Shown here in pieces: positions 48,976-60,540 of a DNA stretch of 64,000 bases (position 1 is the first letter of the stretch; every line of letters begins with the position of its first letter). The translations under genes and the position numbers were made by a program. Location: NCBI GenBank assembly GCA_002749535.1, contig MZZL01000408.1:1479465-1543464 (forward strand), in the 5' to 3' direction. A model generated the notes under the pieces. The model had not been told where the DNA came from, made no database searches, and saw only the letters and a list, made by a program, of their open reading frames with translations. The stretch is from Apophysomyces variabilis (lineage: Eukaryota; Mucoromycota; Mucoromycetes; Mucorales; Mucoraceae).

Positions 48976-50507
48976 ATGTCAAAGAAAGACGAGAAAGTTA
49001 ATAGCAATGGCGTGCCATTGTTCAAGTCTGAATTGACCAAGTTGGATGTTAAGCTCGACAATGAAATTGTCTACGAATTTGGCGGCCCATTGGGCGTCGC
49101 AGCCATGATGACCGGCTTTCCTGCGTTAATGTACTACTTCTGGATCTGTCTTGAATACCACCAAGGAGCATTCTTTTTACCGGCCAGTTTCACGCTGGAA
49201 GGACTCTCAGACTTCTTTTGGAACGAATACATTGGAAAAATCAAGTTGGGTGCAGCTCCAACCCTTATTGCCGCTAAGATTTATCTGGGCTTTGTATTGT
49301 ACTCGTTCATCCTCGCTGCTGTTATGCCAGGTGTTGAAGTTTATGGTCTTGCTGTGCCTTCTCTCAAAGGAAAAAAGGTAATTTGCTATGCTTACTCCGT
49401 TTAATTCTTGCTTATCTTCCTTGCAACAGCTCAAATACCTTTGCAATGGTCTGTCATCCTGGTACCTTACACTAGTTCTCTCTGCTGTGCTCCATGTTAC
49501 CGGTATCTTCCGTCTTACCCAGATTATTGATAACTTTGGAAGCATCATGACGATGGCTATCATCTGGGGTTTCACCATGTCGACACTTGTGTATGTGATC
49601 AGTAGCTTCATGGGCAAACAGCATCGCATGTCTGGCAATTTCTTTTACGATTATTTTATGGGTGCCTGTTTGAATCCTCGTGTTGGCCATGTGGATCTGA
49701 AGTTATGGGCCGAGACCCGTGTCCCCTGGCCTGTGCTATTCTACATCTCGGTCTCGTGCGCATTGAAACAATATGAAACGAAGGGTTATATTAGTGCTCC
49801 TCTAATATTCATGATGCTTGCACATTTCCTTTATGTCAATGCTTGTCAAAAGGGTGAAGAATGCATCATTACATCCTGGGATATATTTTACGAGAAAGAT
49901 GGTAAGCTCTCTGCAGAGGTGTCCTAAAAACTTGTCTCATCGCGTCCTGCTGTTTCAAGGCTTTATGCTGATCTTTTGGAATATGGCTGGTGTTCCGTTC
50001 ACCTACTGCTACGCTTCTATTTATCTCATCAAATACCAGTTAACCACGGGTGATGTCATTGCACATGGATTGCCTTATACCGTCTTCTTGTTCGTCACCT
50101 TGCTCACGGCGTACTACTTCTTCGACACTGGAAACTCGCAAAAGAATCGCTTCCGTATGGAACAAAACGGTTCATTCATGGTCCGCAATGCCTTCCCTCA
50201 GCTTCCGTACGGTCATATCAAGAATCCTCAATATATCAAGACAGAACACGGTAACCTTCTGCTTACGGACGGATGGTGGGGCTATGCTCGTAAGCCCCAC
50301 TATACTGCCGACCTCACCATGGCCCTCTGCTGGGGCTTGATCACCGGCTTCGGCTCGTACATGCCCTACTTTTACGTCACTTTCTTCGTTTGCGTTTTAA
50401 CACACCGTGTCTCAAGAGACATGGAACGATGCGCTAAGAAATATGGCAAAGACTGGGAGCGCTATTGCGAAAGAGTACCCTACATCTTTATTCCTTACGT
50501 ATTTTAA
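48976..50507 (+). CDS. ERG4: Delta(24(24(1)))-sterol reductase Erg4
   Basis: Last enzyme of ergosterol synthesis: NADPH-dependent reduction of the C24(28) double bond, in the ER membrane. Three exons (48976-49377, 49430-49901, 49960-50507) give 473 residues, the normal size. Family features in order: EFGGPLGVAAMMTGFP at the first helix; HRMSGNFFYDYFMGACLNPR; LKQYETKGYIS and NACQKGEECIITSWDIFYEK; the Erg4-type FMLIFWNMAGVPFTYCYA; and the C-terminal LLTDGWWGYARKPHYTADL and RDMERCAKKYGKDWERYC, with the end PYIFIPYVF. FMLIFWN and YEKDGF favour Erg4 over the related Erg24 (C14 reductase). Confidence 0.95.
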
Positions 50508-50679
50508 TTTTATTTAGTTCAAAGCAAAACACATTTACTACATTTAATCCCATTAAACTTAATCCACTTTGTTAGTTACATCTTAGTTTGACTTGGTCAA
50601 TGTCAGAAAGGCTGTACAAATTGAAGGTTTTGATTGTGAAATGCAACGAGGACAAGGGTATCATGAGAGGTATATGTTA

Positions 50680-51862
50680 TCAATGCTCGGAGCAAGACAA
50701 CATATCCGATGCAGGATGTATTCCAATTGCTGCTCCATAACAGGGGGGTTCATAGGATGGATACGGCTGTGGGGCAACGGAGATAAAATAGTCTGTCCTG
50801 GAAACGGCTGTATCTGGTGTATGCAAGGGAATATCCTCCTCTTCGTCGTCTGCACTATTACATATCAACGCCGGAATTGCCCTATCGTAAGGGGGCGGAT
50901 GCTGCGGTTGTTGCATGGTATCGTATGCAGGAAGTGGGATGGCGTCTTCGTGGGCAATAATAATCGGCATGGATGCGCAAAGTTTGCTGATTTGACCGTT
51001 GGTATTAATCAGCGACATGGTAAATTTCAGTTTGTGTTCAATTTTGAAACTCTGACTGTTAGTGTCACAAGAGACGATATTCGAGGAACGTGGTGGAATG
51101 ACAAGTTGCTCCGACTTGTGTGACGAGAATTGTTGGTTGTGGAAGGATCCAATGACTTTGCCATGCTTAGGTCGGTCGAGCACTTTCAGATATTCCTTGA
51201 GGGAACCAGCCACATAGCGAATGAAGAACCCGGGCATCGGTATGATGGAAATGTCGACCCGGATTGTCTCTCCGTGAAGATACACACGACGGGGGAGGCG
51301 AATGTCGTATTTCACCCGATTTTCCCATTCATTAGCGATGCGCATTGGGAGCGCGTCGTAACGATTATGACACTGTCGTATGATCCGCAGAGCGTGGCGG
51401 GCTACAAAATTCGACAAGAATGCGGGCCGTTCTGCTACCGCCTTCAGCCTGTACGACACGGGAGGGTTTGGATGGAATTCGGTTGACTCGGCCAGATTAC
51501 CAGGGAGTACCAACTCAAAAGGAAAACGATGTTCACCTGGTGTTAGTGTATGAATTCCTTGGGAAGAATTAAGAAAAGTCCATGCGTGATCTACAAGAGT
51601 GATCGCCTTTTTTCTGCGGTCTAACGTTTTTCCTTGTTCAGTCTGGCAGTATTAATAAGCAGACTGATGACTAACCTTCATTCCATTGAATGTGTCGCAG
51701 CAATTGCATCCTTACTGATTTCAGTCGTGTCGACCGATCCAGCTGAAGAACGAGACAGCCACGTAGCACGCATCCAACAGATTCCTCCGGCGATCCTTGT
51801 AAGATCAAGGTGTCATTCTCAACGTGGATGTAGAATTTGGATTGACTCTGTAGTATAGGCAT
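50680..51862 (-). CDS. Alpha-arrestin-like protein
   Basis: Two exons (51862-51676, 51620-50680) give 375 residues. The N-terminal arrestin fold begins FYIHVENDTLILQGSPEE and continues GCVLRGCLVLQLDRSTRLKS, LTPGEHRFPFELVLPGNLAE and SYRLKAVAERP. The last two are the usual arrestin-N strand block. The arrestin-C half has NRVKYDIRLPRRVYLHGETI and SEQLVIPPRSSNIVSCDT. A short tail has the motifs LPAYDTMQQP and PPPYDRA, which contains PPxY-like sequence that could recruit a Rsp5-type ubiquitin ligase. Fungal arrestins of this kind direct transporter endocytosis; the target here is unknown. The gene is convergent with ERG4, with only ~170 bp between stops. Confidence 0.85.
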
Positions 51863-52196
51863 TGTGTTGTTGTAGTATTCTGTTGTGTAAATGAATAAAT
51901 TAATATGCAGTAAAACAAGAGAATAAATGAAAAGAAGGGGGTATGGATCAGCACTCAACAGGAAAGAAGATGTGGAGAGTATTTGTGCAGTGTTTTATAG
52001 CGTCTGATCAACAAAAATAAGAAAACAATGGAAATACTTGTGTCACGTCGATCGCGATTGGTGCTCTGGAGTTTACCATTTCAAGGCACCTTTTTTATTT
52101 TTTTCTATAGTGGAGTTATAGACAGAAAAAGAATAAACTGAGAAGGAACATAGATGAAGCAAGTAAAGGAGCAATAGAAGAAGATGCAGTATCAAA
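51863..52196. other. Intergenic, arrestin gene promoter
   Basis: AT-rich; shared by the arrestin 5' side and the 3' flank of the secreted repeat protein. Nothing else seen. Confidence 0.5.
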
Positions 52197-53559
52197 CTAT
52201 TCCCACTTATACCACGGCAGAGACAGCAGGACGTGCTTAGTCTTGGTGGTGATGTATTGCCTAGAGGTGAAATTAGGACATAATGCACTCTCATTTCCTT
52301 AAGACTTACTTGTAGTTAGTGAAGGTCTCGTATACAGTAGTAGTTCCAGTTGTAGACGTTAAGGTAATAGTGGGAACACGTTGAGGATGAATGTATGGGT
52401 GATAGATAGGTGCGGGATGTCCTGGATGTTCTGTATGTTCTGGAATCACTGTCGTGGTCACTGGTGAAGGGACGGTGTAGTAGACATACACGGTCTTCTT
52501 GTCATCCCACTTCTTGTTATCCCAGTCTTTGTGGTCCCAATCTTTGTGGTCCCAATCTTTGTGATCCCAATCCTTGTGTCCCCAGTCATCATCGTCGTCG
52601 TCTTTCCATCCACCTTTGCCTTTCCAGCCCTTGTGGCCCCAATCCTCATCATCATCCCATTTGCCCTTCTTGCCCCAGTCATCATCATCGTCCCATTTGC
52701 CCTTCTTGCCCCAGTCGTCATCATCATCCCATTTGCCCTTCTTGCCCCAGTCGTCATCATCGTCATCATCCCACTTTCCTTTGTGGCCCCAATCGTCGTC
52801 GTCATCCTTCCAGCCGTCCTTTCCTTTGCCTTTCCAGCCTTTGTGTCCCCAGTCATCATCATCATCGTCGTCGTCCCACTTGCCCTTATGTCCCCAGTCG
52901 TCATCATCGTCCCATTTTCCCTTATGACCCCAGTCGTCGTCATCGTGGTCTTTCCAGCCACCCTTTCCCTTCTTGTGCTTGCTTCCCTTCTTATGATAGA
53001 GGGCCTGGAGTTGTTGAACGACTCGAAGTGCACCGGATCCAACTTCATAGGGGGTATCGGCGACGCGAATAGTAATTTCGTGTTTGCCAGCTTCTAGAGG
53101 GAAAACACCCTGGCTAAAATGTTCATCTTGAAGTGCTTCCTCAGCAGTGCCAGCGAAAGCGGATTCAGTGGAAGCAACTGCTTCACTTGTCTTTCCTAAG
53201 GATTTACCGTTGTCGAGGACTTCAAACTGATCACCACCTATTGCATAAATCAGATCAAAAGAAATTATGTTGACATGTTTCTGCTATATTCCTGGTATAT
53301 CCTTACCCATCTTATAGTCTGTGACCTGCAATTGAGCTGGCTCAGCCAAGTCAATAGTGAATGTACGGTCGACGGTGGTTTCAGACTCCTCATTTTTCCA
53401 GTTGAAGGGCTGGAAGTTCTCGCTAATTTCCAATGGAATGACTTGACCGGCGCTGTTGATCTCAGCGGCTTCTATTTCGCTATTGCCCATGGAGGCAGGA
53501 GCGCATGTCACCATATGCGCCAGAAAGGCTGCGGAGATAAATGCAAGAGAATAACGCAT
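52197..53559 (-). CDS. Secreted protein with Asp-Trp-Gly-Lys/His tandem repeats
   Basis: Three exons in phase (53559-53307, 53237-52310, 52260-52197) give 414 residues. The signal peptide is MRYSLAFISAAFLAHMVTCA, with likely cleavage before APASM. Residues ~20-170 form a beta-rich region (EFFVEL-like strands, DQFEVLDNGKSLG, HEITIRVADTPYEVG). From ~175 to ~330 comes a low-complexity block of about ten units of the type KWDDDDDWGKKGK or WGHKGKW, ending in HKDWDHKDWDHKDWDNKKWD. The C-terminal ~75 residues are Thr/Pro-rich (YYTVPSPVTTTVIPEH, TLTSTTGTTTVYETFT), typical of cell-wall-linked, O-glycosylated sequence, and the last exon adds ~20 residues. No GPI signal or enzyme domain is visible. Clustered Asp with His and Trp suggests cation or wall-polymer binding, which is inference. 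I do not recognise the family. Confidence 0.82.
52490..52985 (-). repeat. Imperfect tandem repeat array coding D/W/G/K/H units
   Basis: Units of roughly 36-42 bp, dominated on the plus strand by CATCATCATC and CCCTTCTTGCCCCAG or CCTTTGTGGCCCCAA. They encode Asp runs followed by WGKKGK or WGHKGK. The end nearer 52500 changes to a 15-bp unit (GTCTTTGTGGTCCCA) encoding HKDWD. Entirely inside exon 2 of the secreted protein. Confidence 0.85.
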
Positions 53560-53638
53560 CGTGTTCAATCGTCGATGGTAGAGTGATGAAAATGAGTGAG
53601 AGGAGTTGAACAGGCTTGTTACAGCCGGTATGGACTCT

Positions 53639-53650
53639 GTTATTTATAAC
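53639..53650 (-). promoter_or_regulatory. TATA box of the secreted repeat protein
   Basis: GTTATAAATAAC reading on the minus strand, ~80 bp before the ATG at 53559. Good match and spacing for a strongly expressed gene. Confidence 0.45.
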
Positions 53651-53879
53651 TGAGCATAAGGATTGTAAACCAGTTCCATCCGCGACATCGTGGAATGATA
53701 AACATCGGAGCATTTTACTTGGTATAGTTTGCAATGTGATGTTGTTAAACAGAAAAAAAAACATAGAAGTAAGGACTCCAAAAATGTCCCCAAAAAGGTA
53801 TTTGCATAGACAACAGCATGCCGCCCAAACTTTAACAAACACTGATCAAAGGAATTTCTCTTTCTCTATTCATTTTGTT

Positions 53880-54741
53880 CTATGTAAGAGGTGTCAATCC
53901 CGATTCTGCCATCTTTTTTGCTTTCTTGGCTCTATAATGCTCTATCACCCGTGTACGCTCATCGTCGAGCGCCTTGCGCGCAGATGCACTCATGTTTTGT
54001 AATTTACGTTTGTGCGATGCTTTCAGCAATTTCATATTCTCATCCTCATCCGATTCGTACTTATTGTCCGTCACCTCCTTTGTTTTCTTATCCAGTTCCT
54101 TTTTGTTTTCCAAATATGAGCTCCAAATCTTCCCATCTTACGGTTCCTCTTCCTTACCTGTTTACCGCGACCACGCGCTTTAGGGACTTTGGTGAGTGTT
54201 GGTGGCGCATCTGCTACTTCTCCGAATGAAACTTGATCCTTCAAATCATCAAAGTCCCGTCCACCATACAATTGTTCCATCTTTTCTTTCTTTGCGGCCT
54301 TTTTCTGCTTCCGTGCTTCCCGGTTTTTCAGTTTACGTTGACTAACAGGTTTAGCGGCTCGGACGGCATCAATAAACTCCTTTTTATATTCTTGCTCCAC
54401 TCGAGCATTGAAATCTTTCACACGTTCACCGGGTTGAATAGTAAGACCGGTTTTCTATGGCAAGCTTTAAGCACGCAAGCTACGGACAGAAAGATAATTA
54501 CTTGATTTTTCTCTTCCTCTTTCTTTGCTTTTTTTTCGGCTCGTCTTTTCTGGACCATTTCTTTAAACCGCAATAAGCGGGCGAATCCTTTTGGTGTGTC
54601 ATCGGATGCAGCCTTGGTTACTGGAAGATCGGAACCAAGTCTAAGGGAATTTTGGTAAGTATGATGCAGCATTCTCTCAATTGAGACTTACGCTTTCTTT
54701 CTTGCAGCTCGTATACTTGATTTTGCTCGTTTATGTGGCAT
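53880..54741 (-). CDS. Basic coiled-coil, probably nucleolar protein (CCDC137-like)
   Basis: Four exons in phase (54741-54692, 54640-54502, 54454-54158, 54098-53880) give 234 residues. The protein is Lys/Arg-rich throughout: MPHKRAKSSIRAARKK, then RLLRFKEMVQKRRAEKKAKK, the best-conserved-looking block TGLTIQPGERVKDFNARVEQ and RKLKNREARKQKKAAKKEKM. It ends YRAKKAKKMAESGLTPLT. The PGExxxxFxxRV block followed by basic helices resembles the CCDC137 family of chromatin/nucleolar proteins; I am only moderately sure of that match. No catalytic domain. It likely works in ribosome biogenesis, judging from composition alone. Confidence 0.72.
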
Positions 54742-56469
54742 TGTACAGCAGAGGATTTATGATCGATTACTTGAATGTCCTTGGACTGTGAAATTTTTTT
54801 GATTCGGCAATTGAAAGGGGAACCCTCTTGCATCCACCAAAAATGGAAGTTCAACGCTCTCTCCATGCAGTCACCTTTGCACAAGTGAACTATGTGATTA
54901 CAGAGCGAGACAGACAAAAAACAAGCGATTTGATAATGACCTTATACCGGGAAACTCATGGTTGAAACGTTCTTCAAGCACTCAGAAAGTAACTGATGTT
55001 CAATTGGATACACTTCATGGCATATAGACGACTTGTAGAATAGGATAGGAGCGTCAACAAACTAAATATACGATCGGAAAATAAGTAAAACCCGACTAGT
55101 CGCTATGCTAACCTCCCGCGTTTTGGTATGAAAGAGTTACCATTTGTGCACCCTGATGGTAAGATCATGGCTATCTCCATAATATGGACAAATACCGAGA
55201 ATAAACGTACATCTTGGGATACTGAACGGTTTACTAAGATATTTGATTAAATGACTTTAGCGCTATCACACTATCAAAAAATCTGGAATTCCACTGTAAA
55301 AGTTGGTATCTTCTTTTCTATTAAATACAGCGAGTGATCACCTTCCATGGCAGGTTGACATAAAAAAAAGCCACGGTTTTCGAGTCACTATGCTTTTGTA
55401 GCTTATGCGGCTGACACTTATTAATCGGATCATACAGTAAAATTACGCCCACTATTTGATTCATACGCAATACGTCGATAGAATTCTAATTCTGCTTATT
55501 GGTCTATATTTTTGGCTTATGCAAGCCTGACCTATACGCTCTTTGGCAAATTTTTTATGAATGTGTCAACAACAAATTTCACATTTTCGAGAGAAATCAA
55601 TAAGGATTGTCATGATATGGTGTGTCTCCTTATCGATAATACGAAGTGTTGTCCCTTCCATCTTTTTTCCGAGCCCTTAACTACTGCGCTTTCAACAACT
55701 TGATGACCAGGAGGTTTATCGACCTTACGTATGGTGCAACTTCTAGTAAATCAAAGTACAGGCGCAAAAAAGAAATGAAATAAACATTTGTCGGCATGGT
55801 TCAAAGCATATCAAGTCAACATGCGGTTGCTTAGGTACGCTGTTCATGTCTCACTACAAAAGTCCTGAAGACATTGTATCTGGGTCCCACGATCCCTGGA
55901 TCATGTCTCCGCGAGAGTTGATGTATCGAATCGTTAAAAGCAATTGCACGTTTCATGCATTCCGGAGAAAGTCGAGGCCTACCTCTATTAATATTTGGTG
56001 GTGAGCTACTCTTTTTGACTTTGCTACAAGGTGGCCTTTGCTCTTATAGAGAACGGATATATTTCTGACTATCTATGGAGCACATCGTGACTCTTTCGCA
56101 GCAGCAAAGACCGATTGATAACGATCATACGGAATGTTGATCGGTCATTCATAAGTATTATCGTGATCCTTGCATAAAAGCCACGTTGTTCGCTGCATCG
56201 CATAGCAGTTAAGGAATAAACAGATCATAAAGATAAAGGTAATGGTTGTCTTTGTTATTCATACGTGATTCTTTTATCATTTATATATTGCTTTTTGTAT
56301 GTCAGTAGCACAACAGATGCATGCTTAGATGACCAAAATTTGATTACAGCATTTCCCAAAAATAATTCCGCAAACTAGGAAAATGGAAGTGGGACGTCCT
56401 ATAACGGTGACCACCTGGTCAATCTGACCAAAAATACGTCAACAATTCTTTCTCCAGGTAGTTGCATGT
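54742..56469. other. Intergenic ~1.7 kb
   Basis: AT-rich sequence with short frames only. No domain, splice chain or RNA recognised. Confidence 0.45.
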
Positions 56470-57892
56470 TTATTGCAGCGCAATTTTGCCTCGCTCTATA
56501 AAACATCGTACATGATATGCCAGGCCCACACTACTGTATAACGAGGGCATGTTTTGATCAGGTTGAGTTATTGCCTTCTTCTGCACCCACGTTCGAACAA
56601 TAGGAGGGAGAAATTTGTATTGCGGTGAATCAAACTGAAGACGTTTCTGACATCGGCAGCAAGGTTCGAGAAACAAATTATGATAGCTCGCCAGCCAGTA
56701 CTTAAGTTATATTAACGATCCATGCCGTCCTTGTGTTCTTTAAGACTTACCAATATGGAAAATAAAGCTTCTCGAGCTGTTGTTGCTGTCATATCATCGA
56801 AGGCATTGTTAATCAGTAAATCCAGTCTTTGAAATATCAGGTGTTCTGAACTTTGCCAAAACAATTTCTAGAAATGGTTGTTATATACATTGAGCACAGC
56901 TGTAGACCAATCCTACATCTTCTTTAGGGCTCCTCATTTCATACTGGTGCACGATTAACGAATTTGATCCATGATCGTATTCAAGATCCAATATAGCTGT
57001 TAATGCCTTGAAAACTGATACCTACATAGGATGTTGAATAACTTGTGGCTTTCTCCAGGTACCTCTGTCCTACCCTCACACGGCAAGTCGAGCCTGCAAA
57101 CGTTTCACGTTCGGGTGTGTCGTAGGAAACGTGCATAAGCACGTTGCTCGGTTTTTCATCAGTCATCCACTGATGAATGTGGGTCGTAATAAATGAACTG
57201 TCTAAAGTTTAACATGGTTAAATTTACAGTATTCTTGCACTGCACCTTCGTACGGCAGATGGGTTGGACGGCCGTCCTGGAGCAATGGAGGAAATCTGCC
57301 TGGTATTACGTGGCATCAACAAGACAAGCCATACGTCATGCGATCAACTGGTTTTACCTATATATCGCATCGGCATTGCTCTTAATAATTGCCCCGGCTT
57401 CTTTCGGTTTCTCCTTTTGCGTATCGAACTGATTCATTTGCTCGGCCATATCCTTATCTATTGTCCTATGCGGATCGTGAGGATATTGCATTGACAGCAT
57501 CCAGTATTCACTTTTTGATCAAAGGCCAGTCAAACGCGTTTGCATCTGCTGTTTGTTGCGCATACTCCAAGGTTCCTTCGTTATCCATGAATGTACTATT
57601 CCACGTATAGCTTGGTGTATACCTTTCAAACTTTCTGTTTCCGAGTTTAAACGAAAAAGCTCACGTTTGATATTGCTTAATCGGTCCGTGAAGGTATGAG
57701 CGTAATTAGGCCTTTTTTCTTCCGCTTGGACGAATTGTGAAAACTGTTTTAGCGACGATCGAATCTCAGACACCTAACCATGGTAAGCCATCAGTGATAT
57801 TTCATTCCTGGACGGTGACTACTTGCAGTGAATAGTGTCTGCTCGATCTTTGCAATATCCTGCTCCAATTCTGTGGTTGCTCGAGAAGTCAT
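56470..57892 (-). CDS. MED27: Mediator complex subunit MED27
   Basis: Part of the Mediator tail/head interface that bridges activators and RNA polymerase II. A nine-exon model gives 336 residues: 57892-57827, 57773-57623, 57575-57512, 57465-57358, 57299-57254, 57169-57022, 56996-56917, 56867-56751 and 56700-56470. The N-terminal helices (TELEQDIAKIEQTLFT, IRSSLKQFSQFVQAEEK) are followed by LEYAQQTADANAFDWPLIKK and a middle beta region (VAILDLEYDHGSNSLIVHQY). The diagnostic C-terminal Cys/His zinc module is CCRCQKRLQF, with LPPIVRTW and AYHVRCF. Intron 1 has a GC donor (GCAAGT). The exon 5/6 junction is ambiguous: an alternative joins RAVR to SNVLMHVSYD. Both keep the frame. Confidence 0.82.
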
Positions 57893-58510
57893 TGGCTACA
57901 ATGTGTGGTGGACGATCACTTCAGCCCTCAAAACGGGGGATTGTCCATGGAACACGACTGCCCAAGTACGTGACTCCGCACCCTGCGTGTTCCCCAGCTC
58001 CGCACTGAAGCGAACCATAGAAAGCTTATCATTTCTACTGATATTGATAATCCTGCTTTGCCTATTTGGAGCACAATATTCCTCACAAATCCCCATAATA
58101 TCTCCCTTGAGTTCCTATGGGTATCCGGAAGTCAGCTAGGAAAGCTATTTTGGACGAAAGGGGATGCTGTAAATTTCTTCAGTATGCGGTAATAATTCCA
58201 GGGCATTTCTTGCAAGAGAGTTTATGTTCCAATAGATCGTGGCGTGCCAGAAATTTCCGCACAGATCGAAAAATGGTAAAAATACTATTTGCACTTCTTT
58301 AACAATTAAGGAAACCGTCGTATAACTGCACGCATATTATAGTAAAAACTATTGAAAACACTTATAGATTGAACTTCAAAGTTTATTTTAATATATATTA
58401 AGGAGGCAAAAAAAGAGATGTAAAACTATTTTTAATGCTCTAATGATTTTAAATGTACAATGCACAATGCAATTCACGCGCACAAAAGCATCGAGCTTTT
58501 GCACTGATTT
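57893..58510. other. Intergenic, MED27 upstream and BCS1-like 3' flank
   Basis: An open frame on the opposite strand (57828-58139) is antisense to the MED27 start and has no recognisable content. AT-rich sequence at 58380-58450. Confidence 0.45.
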
Positions 58511-60440
58511 CTACACTTCAACCTCGTCTGAGGAATCAGAATTATCCGATCCGTCTGATCTATCCCCCTCGGATGAAGAGACCTTCTCTTCCCATTGCTT
58601 TTCCTTATGTTTCCGGGCTTGTTCACGATCAAGCTGCACCTTGACGAGGAATTCAGGAACGCCTGAGATAAGATTATCGAACGTTTCATTAGTAGGGTTT
58701 GAAAGCCCTGCACCCATGAGCAGAGTGATGAAGTAATTCTGGATTTCAGCAGTCGTTATTTGACCTTCGGGTATGCTCGCAATGAATTTACTGCAGTATC
58801 CATCTAGGATCGCTTTTCTTTCGTTGTTAACTGGCTTCATCGTGTCAAAATCTGTGCCAAAAAAGCGCCAAAACATTTCTTTCATCTGCTTTCTGTTCGC
58901 ATAACCTAGAAGAATTTTGACATCCATACGCCCGGGACGCAGCAAAGCCGGATTTAACTTTTCGATGTTGTTCCCAGTCATAAAGATCACTGTAAGCAAT
59001 AGTAAGATCTGGGTACCATGCATATACGAACATTACTTACTTGATCCTTCCTGAGCCTGGATACCATCTAAAGCATTTAACATTCCCGACATTGTTACTC
59101 CTCCTTGCTTCTTGCTGCCAAACGATGAAGACAGATAATGGTCAATATCCTCAATCACTAATATAACGTTGAAGGGCAGCTCGCATAACATGGTACTGAA
59201 TTCGCTGTCAGACTTCACTTCCAGCAAACTGACAATTGCGACATTCATATTGACCTTGCACTATAGTCTGGTCAGGCATGTTGAATGAACATATGTTGCA
59301 TCCTTACCGCAAGAGCTTGAATTAAAGTTGTCTTTCCAGTACCAGGTGGTCCGTAGAGTAAATATCCACGACGATACGGGATGCCTCGAGAAAGGTACCA
59401 TTCCTTGCACTTTAGAAACACTTCCATGTCTGAAACACAGGATAAGCAATACTTCTATGTGGTTTTAGGACTCTACCTGTTACTAGCCCCTCTTTTACAC
59501 CTTCTTGGAGGGTCACAGAATCAAAGGATCGCTTGTTCAGCGTTCTTAAGTGTCTCCATCGCGTTCGACGATACACGAAGAGGTCGAGCTGTGATTGTAA
59601 GCTGAAGTTAGCGTCAACGCTACGATAACCGTTGACAATCCATCGCTTACATCATCTTCATTTGGTTTATTAAATTCATCACACCATTCCTGGACAAACC
59701 CTTTTAGTTGGGCCAACGACTTCCCTCTCATGCTATAATAGTGAAATTAGAGATACTGACTGGTTTTTTCAATGCAAGAAAGCTTACGATATCTTAATGT
59801 ATTCAGGCGGCGCATATTTGGATTCTTCGCTATCGGGGGGACCATTGTGCTCCTCTTTTAAGCGCGTAACATATAAAGTATGACCACGATATTCAATTTT
59901 ATGCGTGGTGTTGATCACTGCAAAACTATGAGATCAAGTCTACTCTTTGAATAACACAAAACACTTACATGGATATAGGCCAACCGTTCCATAATTGGAT
60001 GGTTCATATGCTGCAGAAGCCTTCATCAGGGTTACAAGACATTCGGTCTTTTTGAGAACAAATTCATCAACAGCAGGATAAATGCTCTCAGATTCTTTGA
60101 CCTCAATGGCCACGTATTTTCTGCGTAATATGAGATTGACAACTTTTCGGAACACGCGGTATCCGTTCGATCGAATGGACGCTACAAAAGGCGAGAAGGA
60201 AGCTGTATAAGTTTTTGATCAAACATATCGAGATCGAAACCTACCTATGGCATAGAATATGGCACTGATCAAGATAACTTCATTTCCAAAATATTTCAGG
60301 AACAAATTCAACACTCGGTGGCCAAGAAGGTTATTCCAGAATTGTTCTTCTGAGATGTTTTCCAAGAAACTAAGGATAGCATCCAACGCAATCTTCGAGT
60401 AGCTTATAAATAATACAAGCATAGTGTTGAAAAGAGCCAT
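58511..60440 (-). CDS. BCS1-like AAA ATPase
   Basis: Eight exons in phase (60440-60245, 60181-59969, 59917-59788, 59732-59651, 59588-59477, 59429-59308, 59260-59041, 58989-58511) give 517 residues. The N-terminal region has hydrophobic segments ([20 protein letters not shown] and [13 protein letters not shown]), a BCS1-N domain ([32 protein letters not shown]) and [13 protein letters not shown]. The AAA domain follows: [20 protein letters not shown] (Walker A), [12 protein letters not shown] (Walker B), [16 protein letters not shown] and [20 protein letters not shown]. Bcs1 extrudes the folded Rieske protein across the inner mitochondrial membrane. This one ends in a Ser/Asp/Glu tail ([20 protein letters not shown]) that ordinary Bcs1 lacks, and its N-terminus diverges. 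A paralogue with another membrane or client is possible. Confidence 0.87.
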
Positions 60441-60529
60441 CAAGAAATTGCCTCAGGTAAGCTAGTTGGAAAAGCTTGTGATTGATAAAAAGGTGTGGAA
60501 AGAAGAAAGAAAACTGAGAAAGGGTTGTC

Positions 60530-60537
60530 TTTTATAT
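60530..60537 (-). promoter_or_regulatory. TATA-like box of the BCS1-like gene
   Basis: ATATAAAA on the minus strand ~90 bp before the ATG at 60440. Confidence 0.4.
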
Positions 60538-60540
60538 CAA

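Noticed and set aside
52410..53097. Long plus-strand frames over the repeat block (His/Ser/Pro-rich and Ile/Val/Pro-rich)
   Set aside because: Shadows of the low-complexity minus-strand exon. The minus frame has the signal peptide, introns and tail.
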